A stretch of DNA of 64,000 nt from Leptotrichia sp. oral taxon 223 (GCF_013394795.1 NZ_JABXYU010000001.1:868001-932000); one strand, 5' to 3'; counted from the stretch's first letter, positions 37,095-44,828 are shown. Notes: generated by a model from the sequence alone, not told the origin. Translations and numbers: made by a program.

Positions 37095-37131
37095 AAAAAA
37101 AGACTGCCTTAGTTATAAAACACTAAAACAG
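37095..37131 (-). terminator. Rho-independent terminator after the vanW-like gene
   Basis: Minus strand: CTGTTTTAG and CTAAGGCAG form a 9-bp stem with two G-T pairs, followed by TCTTTTTTT. Confidence 0.75.
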
Positions 37132-37226
37132 CTCTTATTTTAACATATATTTAATTATAACACTTTTAATTTAATTTTTTTGAAATATACACAAGTATAT
37201 TAGATTTATTCGACAAAACTAGAATT

Positions 37227-38063
37227 CTAATCTCTTATCAGTTCTTTCGGAATTAAATTGTAATCATACATAACCATTGAATTATTATCCCAAATAAGCT
37301 CTTTGCTTAACAAATTTTCTGTTGACTTTTCAATAGCGTTTCTATAAATTTTAGAACTTCTATAATATTTATCGCCTTTTTTTCTAAAATGATGATTTTC
37401 TTCAACTAATTCATATTTCAAAGGGAATTCAGCTTCGCTCCTCAATTCCGCTTTTAATTTACCAGCTTCACACCAAACAAATAATTGAATATTCTGATTG
37501 GAATTATTTTTAAATCTATAGTCAATATAGTTATAAGAAACTGATGTCCCTGAACTAAACGGTATTCGGTTTTTTTCTGCACTTGGATCTAGTGCATCCG
37601 AATGAGTATGAAGTTCTACTATTTCTAATGGACTATGCAGAACTAACCAATTTATTGTATTTCCTAAATTGCAAAGTCCTCCACCAATTCCAGGCTTCAG
37701 TTTGTTTTTAGATATTACACGTCCAGCTTTGTACCCTTTTTTCTTTGTAGCTTTTCCTACTGTTTTCCAAAAAGAAAATACTTCGCCTGGACGGATCAGT
37801 ATTCCATTAATCCTGTTGCTGGCTAATTCTAAATTTATCGCTTTATTTTCTTGAAGTTTTGGATCTATTCCTTTTCCTTTTCTTATTATGTTGGAACTAT
37901 GACTTGAGACAAGATTAGGTAATTTTTCTTTGCTCCTAGTTTTAGCAAATTTTTCTTTTGAAAAAAAGTCCTTTAAATTACGTTTTATAATTTCCTTATG
38001 TAAAGAAATGCTATAAAAAAGTGGATTAATATCACAAAAATTTCTCCTTTTTCGCTTTGACAT
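37227..38063 (-). CDS. VanW-family protein
   Basis: A 278-residue protein matching the VanW family: FSFWKTVGKATKKKGYKAGR, then the signature PGIGGGLCNLGNTINWLVL, HTHSDALDP and FSSGTSVSYNYIDYRFKN. VanW is an accessory of some vancomycin-resistance clusters, but most homologues are unlinked to resistance and their role is unknown; nothing here suggests resistance. It ends 2 nt before the YqeG-like gene start side (38066), so the HAD, VanW pair is probably co-transcribed. Confidence 0.85.
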   Translation of the reverse strand: MSKRKRRNFCDINPLFYSISLHKEIIKRNLKDFFSKEKFAKTRSKEKLPNLVSSHSSNIIRKGKGIDPKLQENKAINLELASNRINGILIRPGEVFSFWKTVGKATKKKGYKAGRVISKNKLKPGIGGGLCNLGNTINWLVLHSPLEIVELHTHSDALDPSAEKNRIPFSSGTSVSYNYIDYRFKNNSNQNIQLFVWCEAGKLKAELRSEAEFPLKYELVEENHHFRKKGDKYYRSSKIYRNAIEKSTENLLSKELIWDNNSMVMYDYNLIPKELIRD

Positions 38064-38065
38064 AC

Positions 38066-38602
38066 TTAAACCTCCTCTTTCACGATATTTCCAATTCTAT
38101 GTTGACATGCCTTATTTCTTTTATAAAACATAAGAATTATTTTTTCAATCTGCCTTTTTTTACCTATTTTAGTTTCATTTTCCTTACGTAGATATTCTAC
38201 AAGTATGCTTGGTATTCCGCTTTTATTTGCTCCCCATATATCTGTAAAAATCTGATCTCCTATAACTGCCGCTTCTTCTTTTTTTAATCCCAATTTTTCT
38301 ATAGCTTTTAAATAATTAAGCGTAGCAGGCTTTTTTGCATCATATATATAAAGTGAATTAATGTTTTTAAGAAATCTTTTAACTCTCTCTTCACTGTTAT
38401 TTGATAATATAATCGTTTTAAAACCTATTTGCTGTATGTATTTAAACAGCTCATCCACTTCATCTGTTGAATCATCTCCATGATGCACTAATGTATTATC
38501 TATATCAAATATTAAACCTCTATACCCTTTACCGTATAATTTATCATAGTCAATGGAAAAAACATTTTTAACATATTCATATGGATAAAAAATTTTGAAC
38601 AT
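38066..38602 (-). CDS. YqeG-family HAD phosphatase (subfamily IIIA)
   Basis: A 178-residue haloacid-dehalogenase-fold phosphatase. Motif I is FDIDNTLVHH (about 31-40), motif II is ILSNNSEERV (about 65-74), motif III lies in the KKPA region (about 93-96), and motif IV is GDQIFTDIWGAN (about 114-125). This fits the YqeG subfamily of DxDxT phosphatases. The substrate is unknown. The gene lies between the TIM-barrel gene (26 nt upstream) and vanW (2 nt downstream). Confidence 0.88.
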   Translation of the reverse strand: MFKIFYPYEYVKNVFSIDYDKLYGKGYRGLIFDIDNTLVHHGDDSTDEVDELFKYIQQIGFKTIILSNNSEERVKRFLKNINSLYIYDAKKPATLNYLKAIEKLGLKKEEAAVIGDQIFTDIWGANKSGIPSILVEYLRKENETKIGKKRQIEKIILMFYKRNKACQHRIGNIVKEEV

Positions 38603-38627
38603 TTACTTCTCCCTAAAAACTCATTTT

Positions 38628-39296
38628 TTAATTTCTTATGTATCTGCACACTTTATTAATTTGCTCTTCAAAGGTTCCGTCAAACTTATTTTCAAAGAAA
38701 GCGCTTCCAATTGTAAATGCCCATGGATTAGCATTTTTCAATTCATCAAGCCTTTCATAGCCGTTTATGCTTCCAGCTATGCACACTGGAGCCTTTATTT
38801 CCAAAACAAAAGTTTCATTAAGCTTTTGTGCATTCCCAGTATATCTGTATCCTAAAAGATCAAATCCATAAACACCCTTTTTGAGATATTCGCCGGCTTC
38901 CTTAATAATCTCTTCTATTTCTCCTTCCAAAATTGACGGACGCTCTGTAACTTTTCCGACAAATGGCATGTATTTTAAATTATTTTCCTTACAAAATTTA
39001 TTAATAGAATCAAAAAATACAGTTCCCATAAGAACGTTACAACCACATTCCACTGCAATCCTGGCTCCTTCAAGCCCTCCTTTTTCTGTATATTCTACAA
39101 CTTCCAAAAACGTAATTTTACCGCATTCCTTCATATATTTATATAAATTTTTCATTTTATCTAACGAAAGGGACTTTTCTTTAAGTCCCCAAAATTTCGC
39201 TTCTGAATTTTTACACTGTTCAAAAATTTCATGAGCATTGTCCACTGTTTCATCATTATAGGTGAGCATCACAATTAAATTTAATTTATTACTCAT
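38628..39296 (-). CDS. putative TIM-barrel protein
   Basis: A 222-residue soluble protein with an alternating strand/helix pattern typical of a TIM barrel: LIVMLTYND at the first strand, KITFLEVVE, CNVLMGTVFF, YMPFVGKV, GVYGFDLLGY, PVCIAGSING and FTIGSAFFE. The last two resemble the phosphate-binding loops of HisA/KDPG-aldolase-like enzymes. It is not a member of a family I can name. It is the first gene ahead of the HAD phosphatase, so a sugar-phosphate role is possible but unproven. Confidence 0.6.
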   Translation of the reverse strand: MSNKLNLIVMLTYNDETVDNAHEIFEQCKNSEAKFWGLKEKSLSLDKMKNLYKYMKECGKITFLEVVEYTEKGGLEGARIAVECGCNVLMGTVFFDSINKFCKENNLKYMPFVGKVTERPSILEGEIEEIIKEAGEYLKKGVYGFDLLGYRYTGNAQKLNETFVLEIKAPVCIAGSINGYERLDELKNANPWAFTIGSAFFENKFDGTFEEQINKVCRYIRN

Positions 39297-39336
39297 ATAA
39301 TTCCTTTCATACTTGCCTTGTTACTTCAAAATTTAA

Positions 39337-40023
39337 TTATCTTTCCCTAAAATATTTTTCAATCCCGTTTACAATTCCTTTTACCATCACATTTTGAAAA
39401 TCAGAAGAAGCCATTTTTCTATCTTCTTCAGGATTTGTCATGAATCCCATTTCTAGCAATGTATTAGTTACTGTTGACCAGTTTGTTCCTGTCAAATCAT
39501 CTCTATAGGAAACTCCTCTGCTTTTAAATCCTGTTGCTTTTGTGTATTCTGATAAAACTGCTCTTGAAAATCTGTCGCTTGATTTCTGCACTTTTTTTGT
39601 ATGTGGATTATTAGGTGATGATGTGAGTACACTTGCTCCTCTTGTGCTGCTTCCTGCCGCATCTGCATGCAATCTTATATAAACCGAGCATCCTGCCTTA
39701 TTTGTCATCAATGCTCTTTCCTTGTTGCTTATATTTACATTATTCGTTTCTCTTACCATAAATACCGAGTACCCTTTAGCTTTCAAGGCATCCCTCAATT
39801 TCAATCCTACTTCCAGAGTCAGCTGGTATTCTGTCTTTTTCGTAGCAACTCCTTTTGTCCCGTAAGCCACTTTGGGTTTTCTCTTTTTTGAACCAGGCGC
39901 TATTTCTTCTGTCTGCATATTCCCTTTCGCCTGATGCCCCGGATCAATGCACACTTTTTCAGCCGCATTCATCAATCCTGCTATACTGCTTAATAAAATT
40001 GCCGCTTTAAATAACAGTTTCAT
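39337..40023 (-). CDS. N-acetylmuramoyl-L-alanine amidase (Amidase_3)
   Basis: A 228-residue cell-wall hydrolase that should cut the bond between MurNAc and the L-Ala of the stem peptide. A signal peptide (1 to about 20, ending LMNAAEK) sends it to the periplasm. Zinc ligands of the family are visible: His in CIDPGHQ (about 25-31), Glu in TKKTEYQLTLEVG, His in VYIRLHADA, and the catalytic Glu in NTLLEMGFMTNPEED. The domain is complete, with no separate wall-binding module. A C-terminal copy of it is found in the chimeric pseudogene at 35.3 kb. It lies in the third of the related secreted-protein operons. Confidence 0.92.
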   Translation of the reverse strand: MKLLFKAAILLSSIAGLMNAAEKVCIDPGHQAKGNMQTEEIAPGSKKRKPKVAYGTKGVATKKTEYQLTLEVGLKLRDALKAKGYSVFMVRETNNVNISNKERALMTNKAGCSVYIRLHADAAGSSTRGASVLTSSPNNPHTKKVQKSSDRFSRAVLSEYTKATGFKSRGVSYRDDLTGTNWSTVTNTLLEMGFMTNPEEDRKMASSDFQNVMVKGIVNGIEKYFRER

Positions 40024-40171
40024 AATTATCTCCTCTTTTCCAATATTTTATTATATTTGTTTTTCCAAATTTCTTAAACATCTCAATTTATCACAATAAT
40101 TTAATTTTTTTGTCTGGCAAAATTGCTAAAAATTATCTAATTTTTTTATACAATTAAATTATAAAACTTTT

Positions 40172-40408
40172 TTAATAAAGGTAAGATGATCCTGTGAAGT
40201 ATAGATTTCTGTATCCATTCCCTTCAAAGTATACTCTATAGACATCTCCAATTCTAAATCCTGAAAATGGGTATCCTCTAAAATTAAATCTTTTTCCAGA
40301 TTCAAGGCTCACGCAAGTATCCCCCGATACTATTCTGCAACGTTCCACATATCTTGAAAATCCAAGTACACCAAATAATAAAAATATTCCTAATATCAAT
40401 TTTTTCAT
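40172..40408 (-). CDS. small exported protein (RYVEEC family)
   Basis: A 78-residue protein with signal peptide MKKLILGIFLLFGVLGFSRY and a mature part with two cysteines (CRIVSGDTC) and SGKRFNFRGY, VYRVYFEGNGYRNLYFTG. About two-thirds of residues match the paralogue at 34574-34822. It is followed by the amidase gene after about 150 bp and preceded by promoter module P3 (40520-40590). Confidence 0.7.
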   Translation of the reverse strand: MKKLILGIFLLFGVLGFSRYVERCRIVSGDTCVSLESGKRFNFRGYPFSGFRIGDVYRVYFEGNGYRNLYFTGSSYLY

Positions 40409-40654
40409 AATTAATCACTCCTCTATAAGTTTTTTTGAAATGCAAAATTGAGATGCTTAAATCTATTTTATGATTGACTTTTGCCAAACATTCCAATCAT
40501 AAAATTTTATCAAAATTTTCGATAAACGAAAACTAAGTTATTATAAATTATACCCTGCTATTATTTGATTTTCTTTTAAATTAAATTAAATAAAGTTTAA
40601 GCAAAAAATGATATTTAAGTATTCTTAAAGTTTTAATAGGACAACCATAATTCA

Positions 40655-41122
40655 TTACACCATATATCTCATCAAATACCGTTCAACATTATCTCCGTAC
40701 TCATTATCCAAAGTTCCCACAATTTCAAATCCCAGTTCTTCATAAATTCTTTTCGCAGTAAAATTATCCATATCGACAGTAAGCTCTATTCTTCTTATTC
40801 CCATTTCTTTCAAAGTTTCCATTACATACTGAAGCAATATTCTCGCATATCCATTTCTTTCAAACTTCGGCACAGTCGAAACCCCGTAAACATAAGCCAC
40901 TTCCTTGTCAAAGCTGCTCAAAACCTCAATAACCGACATCAATTCCTCATTTTCATCATTACTCAGCATCGCAAAAACTTTTCCATACTTCGTAAATGGC
41001 TTAATATTCCAGTTCCCAACTGTCGCCTCTCCAAAAACCTCATTTTCATGCTTAACAATCCTAAACAGCAAGTCCGAATCCTTTTTCGCATCCAATATCC
41101 TAATTTTATAATTCTTTTCCAT
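40655..41122 (-). CDS. GNAT-family N-acetyltransferase
   Basis: A 155-residue acetyltransferase. It shows the acetyl-CoA-binding core: a central strand AYVYGVSTVPKFERNGYARILL (the V-x-P-x-x-R-x-x-G-x-A pattern of motif A at about 78-99), then ELTVDMDNFTAKRIYEELGFE, the motif B helix. The acceptor substrate is unknown. It is monocistronic, upstream of the amidase region, with a ribosome-binding site AAGGAGA. Confidence 0.88.
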   Translation of the reverse strand: MEKNYKIRILDAKKDSDLLFRIVKHENEVFGEATVGNWNIKPFTKYGKVFAMLSNDENEELMSVIEVLSSFDKEVAYVYGVSTVPKFERNGYARILLQYVMETLKEMGIRRIELTVDMDNFTAKRIYEELGFEIVGTLDNEYGDNVERYLMRYMV

Positions 41123-41291
41123 AAAAATTCTCCTTTCACATATCTAATATAAATTTTTTTAAATAAAACCTAAAATTATATTAAATAATTTGTAATTTAT
41201 AATAATTTAATAATTTAAAGCCTATAACTTTTTGCTACCTATCTAAACTTCTACCAGATCAATAAGTTTATACATATTATTTTCAATTTTA

Positions 41292-42044
41292 CTAATAATT
41301 TACCTTATACAAGTACAGCCCTTCCGAAGCCGCCAAAATTTTCTTGCCGTCAGCATTGGGATTTGCCAATTTTTTCCTAATGCAGTCTTTTCCTTCATTG
41401 CCAAAATAAACCGCAAGTGCCGAGCCAATCATAATTCTAACCATCGTTTTTAAAAACCCGTTTCCACAGATTTCCACATTCACCTGCTTTTCTCCAAATT
41501 TTTCATCATAATAGCATTTTATATAAAAAATTTCTCTCACGGGATTCCTGTAAGCCTTATCCTTTTTCATAAAACTGCTAAAATCATATTTCCCTACAAA
41601 ATCATTCATTATTTCTTGAAACTTTTCTGCATCCACATTTTTTCTCAAGCCAGTAACATAATTCACCTCAAATGGCGTAATATCTTCTTCAGTTCTCATA
41701 ATATACAAATAAGTCCGACTTTTTGCATCAAACCGTGCATTAAACTTTCCATCTGCCTCCTCAATGCCTAAAACTTTGACTTCCCCTTTCAAACATTTAT
41801 TAATCTGCCTTTTTATCGCCTCAAGCGGAATATTCTTGTCAATCAGAAAATTAGAAACCTGTTCCATCGCATGAACTCCCTTGTCAGTCCTCCCCGACGA
41901 AATCATATTTATCTTTTGCGAAAATGTCCTGAAAATAACTTTCTCAATCTCCCCCTGTACCGTTTTCATTGTGTTTTGCCTCTGAAATCCGCAAAATTTA
42001 CTCCCGTCATACTGATAAATCATCTTCACATTCCTTTTTTCCAT
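41292..42044 (-). CDS. truA: TruA, tRNA pseudouridine(38-40) synthase
   Basis: A 250-residue enzyme that converts U38-U40 in the tRNA anticodon stem to pseudouridine. It has YDGSKFCGFQRQ near 11-22, the catalytic SGRTDKGVHAMEQV (Asp54) at about 51-64, FNARFDAKSRTYLY, and GNGFLKTMVRIMIG at about 202-215. All segments of the family are present and the length is normal. It is the last chromosomal gene before the prophage. Confidence 0.95.
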   Translation of the reverse strand: MEKRNVKMIYQYDGSKFCGFQRQNTMKTVQGEIEKVIFRTFSQKINMISSGRTDKGVHAMEQVSNFLIDKNIPLEAIKRQINKCLKGEVKVLGIEEADGKFNARFDAKSRTYLYIMRTEEDITPFEVNYVTGLRKNVDAEKFQEIMNDFVGKYDFSSFMKKDKAYRNPVREIFYIKCYYDEKFGEKQVNVEICGNGFLKTMVRIMIGSALAVYFGNEGKDCIRKKLANPNADGKKILAASEGLYLYKVNY

Positions 42045-42221
42045 TTTTCCCTCTTTTTTCTTTATTTAATACCATTTCCCACTTAACACTTGAAATAATG
42101 AATTTATAAGAAATTCTTTTCAGCAAAAAATCAGAACTCCTTGTCATCAAATAATTTACTGTCTAAATGGGTTTAGTCCAATAACTTATTTTAAGATACA
42201 CATACATTTGCAATCTAAATT

Positions 42222-42374
42222 ATAAAAAAAAGAGCAACTTATGCTCTTGTATCTATCGGTAATTTTTATTCTCAAATGGTGCGAAAGTACGCACTAATCT
42301 TAACCACACACTTTTAGAGCGATATTTAATTAACTTCCCTGTACCATTTTATCATAGATAACTTGAAAATACAA
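42222..42374 (-). ncRNA. candidate small RNA at prophage edge
   Basis: Minus strand: -35 TTGTAT (42369-42374), 17-bp spacer, -10 TAAAAT (42346-42351), about 115 transcribed bases without a usable open frame, an internal hairpin GTGCG-TACTTT-CGCAC (42279-42294), and a terminator AGAGCA-TAAGT-TGCTCT with TTTTTTTT (42222-42247). A promoter and terminator this close without a gene suggest a non-coding transcript. Confidence 0.5.
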
Positions 42375-42385
42375 TGGAGTCGTAA

Positions 42386-42535
42386 ATGAAAAATTTAAAA
42401 ATCAAAAACTTAGATGAAAAAGATATTGAGAATCTAGAACAAATTAAAATTATAGAGCTGGAAGAGATGAAAATTCAGGATTTAAAGATTTTGAAGATTA
42501 AGATTGAAACAGCTATTAAGAATATAGAAAAATAA
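42386..42535 (+). CDS. 49-residue coiled-coil protein on the plus strand
   Basis: ATG at 42386 with GGAG 9 nt upstream opens a 49-codon gene: MKNLKIKNLDEKDIENLEQI, then KIIELEEMKIQDLKILKIKI and a short tail. It is almost entirely charged helix with a heptad-like Leu/Ile pattern, so probably a short coiled coil. Its own terminator starts at the stop codon. It is the only plus-strand gene at this end of the prophage and is divergent from the candidate small RNA. Function unknown. Confidence 0.6.
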   Translation: MKNLKIKNLDEKDIENLEQIKIIELEEMKIQDLKILKIKIETAIKNIEK

Positions 42536-42558
42536 GAGCCATATTAGGCTCTTTTTTA
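42534..42558 (+). terminator. Rho-independent terminator of the 49-codon gene
   Basis: AAGAGCC-ATATTA-GGCTCTT, a perfect 7-bp stem, followed by TTTTT. It also faces the convergent gene ending at 42575. Confidence 0.85.
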
Positions 42559-42574
42559 AAATACAATACCAAGA

Positions 42575-43519
42575 TTATAGAATCCCATTTTTTATTTCTG
42601 CTTCTACTATTTTTAAAACTTCTGTAAAATTTGTCACTTTAAATTTTTTACAAATAGTGCCTTGAGAAGGGAGTGTTTTTATTTCCTTCAAATTTTTCAG
42701 AGTTAATTTTCCATTTCTTTTTTTATACTCTTTAATTAAAGTTTCAAGTACTCCTTCCTTTGTCCATTTTTCTTCCCTTTTTTTAAATTCATATCCGCAA
42801 ATTTCTCTTAAATTATTGATACTGCCAAATCTTAACTCAAAACATCCTCGATTATAAATGCAATTGTCGTTTATGTCTCTTGCAGTTGCTCCTTTTACAT
42901 CTTTGTCCAAATCTCTTGATAATTCTTTATAAATATCAATCAGTTCTTCGTTAGTTACATCAACTTCCGCTTTAAAATGTAAATCTAACTTCATTTCTTT
43001 AGCCATTTGTCGCCAAGTTATATTTCCAAAAATTTTCTTTAGTCTTTTATACGAATAATCATATTTGTTTAAATCATAAATTGTTCTTATAATTCCTTCT
43101 GCTACTAATTTTTGAATATCTTTAGTTATTTCTTCTTTTGTTTTTTCTGACAAAAACAGATGTTCTGTTTCTTTTTCTCTGCTAATTTTTTTGAAAACTT
43201 CTTTCATACTTTTACAATCTAATCTTGCCAAAATTCTTTCACGAGATAAAACTTTTTCCACTTCCATAATTCCTTTTATCCCTGAATCTACTATTTCTTG
43301 TAATTCTTTTATTATTTCTGATTCTGTTTTTACATTAATATGTTCTAAATCTCTATCAACCACTTTTAATATCTCACTCCAACTTGGAGCTATATAAGTT
43401 CTTAAAGTATTATAAAAACTTCCTCCCAAATCACTTGTATTTTTCACTTTGCCGCTATCAATTAAATCTTGCAGTTTAATTATCAGTTCCTCTCGTTGAT
43501 ATTTCTTTTTTCCCGCCAT
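42575..43519 (-). CDS. homing-endonuclease-associated-repeat (HNH_repeat) protein
   Basis: A 314-residue soluble protein made of about five helical units of 50-60 residues, each of the form 'hydrophobic helix - spacer - S/T..I...F/W..I/L', for example EELIIKLQDLIDSGKVKNTS, EGVLETLIKEYKKRNGKLTL followed by LPSQGTICKKFKVTNF. This matches the repeat that often accompanies HNH homing endonucleases and is thought to bind DNA. No HNH or other nuclease motif is visible, so it may be a stand-alone DNA-binding protein. It is the last gene on the minus strand of the prophage. Confidence 0.6.
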   Translation of the reverse strand: MAGKKKYQREELIIKLQDLIDSGKVKNTSDLGGSFYNTLRTYIAPSWSEILKVVDRDLEHINVKTESEIIKELQEIVDSGIKGIMEVEKVLSRERILARLDCKSMKEVFKKISREKETEHLFLSEKTKEEITKDIQKLVAEGIIRTIYDLNKYDYSYKRLKKIFGNITWRQMAKEMKLDLHFKAEVDVTNEELIDIYKELSRDLDKDVKGATARDINDNCIYNRGCFELRFGSINNLREICGYEFKKREEKWTKEGVLETLIKEYKKRNGKLTLKNLKEIKTLPSQGTICKKFKVTNFTEVLKIVEAEIKNGIL

Positions 43520-43605
43520 TTTATTCCCCTTGAAAATATATTTATTATAAATATTTAATATAGTGTATCATTTTTTTATGTTTTGTCAATGCTTTTTTTT
43601 GAATT

Positions 43606-43634
43606 ATAAAAAGAGCAGATTTTAAAATCTGCTC
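43606..43634 (-). terminator. Rho-independent terminator, perfect palindrome
   Basis: GAGCAGATTTTAAAATCTGC TC is an 11-bp perfect inverted repeat (43613-43634), followed on the minus strand by TTTTT. It terminates just after the 18-codon micro-gene. Confidence 0.88.
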
Positions 43635-43642
43635 TCTCTTTG

Positions 43643-43699
43643 TTAATAATCTGATTTAGACGCATATTCTTTTACATTCCAGTAGTTTAATTTTTTCAT
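43643..43699 (-). CDS. 18-residue micro-protein with strong ribosome-binding site
   Basis: ATG at 43699 lies 6 nt after AGGAGG and encodes MKKLNYWNVKEYASKSDY, then TAA, directly before the terminator. The frame is short, but the perfect ribosome-binding site and its position at the end of a transcript suggest translation. The peptide is mildly basic and aromatic, not a membrane span. It follows the 175-codon gene by 46 bp. No homologue is known to me. Confidence 0.5.
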   Translation of the reverse strand: MKKLNYWNVKEYASKSDY

Positions 43700-43744
43700 T
43701 CCTTTTCCTCCTGATTTTTAATACCTCACCCCCCTTCGATTTGA

Positions 43745-44272
43745 TTAATCTTTTTTGCAAGCTAGTTTTACATCTGCTATTGCGTCTGCTACTGCTGCAA
43801 AACTATTTTCTCTCAGATAATTGTGTATTAGTGAAGTATCTTTTAATAATTCTTGCTTTTCTGATTCTGTTTTGTTTTCTAGATTTCTGTATTCTCTTTT
43901 TGCAAATTCATAGATAACAAAACTTAGTTCTTCAAATCTTTCTTGTATTTGCAAGTTGTTGTGCTTATCTATTACATAATTTCTTCCTTCGATGTCATTT
44001 TCATAGAACCATTTTATTTGCTTTTCTTTTTTTTGAAAAGCATTTTTTATTTCTTCAAACTTTTCTTCTGTAAAATCTTTTTCTGCAATTTTGTTTAATA
44101 CTTTTTCAAACATTTTAATATATTTTAATGTTAATTCGTTCATTTTGAATTTTTCAAAAAACTTAAATATGTTTAATTTGTTTTCAAAATATTCATCTTT
44201 CAAATCGTCTAAATCTTCTCTTAAAATTGTATTTCTCACATCTTCTATTATTTTGTTTTCTAATGTTCTCAT
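43745..44272 (-). CDS. hypothetical helical prophage protein
   Basis: A 175-residue soluble protein rich in Lys, Glu, Phe and Asn, predicted almost wholly helical (IIEDVRNTILREDLDDLKDE, FEKVLNKIAEKDFTEEKFEE, ENSFAAVADAIADVKLACKK). No motif or family recognised. It has AGGAAAAA as a weak ribosome-binding site. It lies between the antisense RNA/41-codon locus and the micro-protein, in the non-structural left end of the prophage, where accessory or regulatory genes are typical. Confidence 0.6.
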   Translation of the reverse strand: MRTLENKIIEDVRNTILREDLDDLKDEYFENKLNIFKFFEKFKMNELTLKYIKMFEKVLNKIAEKDFTEEKFEEIKNAFQKKEKQIKWFYENDIEGRNYVIDKHNNLQIQERFEELSFVIYEFAKREYRNLENKTESEKQELLKDTSLIHNYLRENSFAAVADAIADVKLACKKD

Positions 44273-44297
44273 TTTTTTCCTCCATTTTTTATTCCCC

Positions 44298-44416
44298 TTG
44301 CCATTTTTTTAAATTTTTGCTATAATTTACATACAGAGAGCCGACAAGGTGGCTCAACTGCATATAATTTAGGTTTAAGCTCTATTTGTCTGTATCAAGT
44401 AGAGCTTTTAGTTTTT
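44298..44416 (+). ncRNA. candidate antisense small RNA in prophage
   Basis: Plus strand: -35 TTGCCA (44298-44303), exactly 17 bp, -10 TATAAT (44321-44326). The expected RNA (from about 44333) has a hairpin GAGCC-GACAAGGT-GGCTC (44338-44355) and ends in AAGCTCTA/TAGAGCTT (44377-44384 with 44400-44407) followed by TTAGTTTTT. It would be about 84 nt and its 3' half is complementary to the end of the 41-codon gene on the other strand. The layout resembles type I antitoxin RNAs. Confidence 0.6.
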
Positions 44417-44507
44417 CTACTGCTTCTGCTTTATCTTTACTTGTTTCAACAAGATTGATAATTAGCTTTATCAGTATTTCATTTTCTTTAGCTGTCATTT
44501 CGCTCAT
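44382..44507 (-). CDS. 41-residue prophage protein facing an antisense RNA
   Basis: ATG at 44507 with AAGGAG about 9 nt upstream encodes MSEMTAKENEILIKLIINLV, then ETSKDKAEAVEKLKALLDTD and K. It is an amphipathic helix pair with one moderately hydrophobic stretch (ILIKLIINLV), not a classic membrane toxin. Its stop codon lies inside the terminator stem of the opposite small RNA. Its promoter (44562-44590) is nearly identical to that at 45298-45326 and carries the same operator. Function unknown. Confidence 0.6.
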   Translation of the reverse strand: MSEMTAKENEILIKLIINLVETSKDKAEAVEKLKALLDTDK

Positions 44508-44561
44508 CTCTTTCTCCTTTCTGTTCCTTGTCTTTTAACAATCTCCCCCTTTCTTGATATT

Positions 44562-44606
44562 ATTATACTATACTTTTTATCAAAAGTCAACACCTTTAGA
44601 TAAAAA
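44562..44606 (-). promoter_or_regulatory. prophage promoter with inverted-repeat operator, copy 1
   Basis: Minus strand: -35 TTGACT (44585-44590), 17 bp, -10 TATAAT (44562-44567). Over the -35 box lies TTTTTATCAAAAG (44574-44586) with CTTTAGATAAAAA (44594-44606), an inverted repeat with one mismatch and a 7-nt centre. It drives the 41-codon gene. Confidence 0.8.
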
Positions 44607-44612
44607 TATTTG

Positions 44613-44828
44613 TTATTTTTTTAAATAAATTTCTAGTATATTTTTTATAAGTTTATTTCTAGAAATCTCTTGTTTTTCTGCTCGTTCTGTTAGTTCTTCC
44701 CACATCTTTTCAGGAAGCGCAACAGAAACTTTTTTTATCTTCATTCCTGGGTCAGCTTTTTTGCGTCCGCTTGTTGCTGGTTTTGGACGTCCTTTTTTTG
44801 CTCCCCGAGTTTCTTTTTTTGTTTCCAT
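44613..44828 (-). CDS. ribbon-helix-helix DNA-binding protein
   Basis: A 71-residue protein with a basic N-terminal tail (KKETRGAKKGRPKPATSGRK) and a ribbon-helix-helix domain: strand MKIKKVSVALP (29-39), helix EKMWEELTERAEKQ, turn and helix ISRNKLIKNILEIYLKK. It is of the Arc/CopG/MetJ type that binds inverted repeats as dimers. It is co-transcribed with the upstream 140-codon gene from a promoter with a 13-bp inverted repeat, and the next promoter downstream has the same repeat. It is the obvious candidate to bind both. A GGAGGAG site precedes the ATG. Confidence 0.85.
   Translation of the reverse strand: METKKETRGAKKGRPKPATSGRKKADPGMKIKKVSVALPEKMWEELTERAEKQEISRNKLIKNILEIYLKK

Noticed and set aside
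42045-42575. Left prophage attachment site as a short direct repeat
   Set aside because: The partner copy would be outside the window, so no repeat can be shown.
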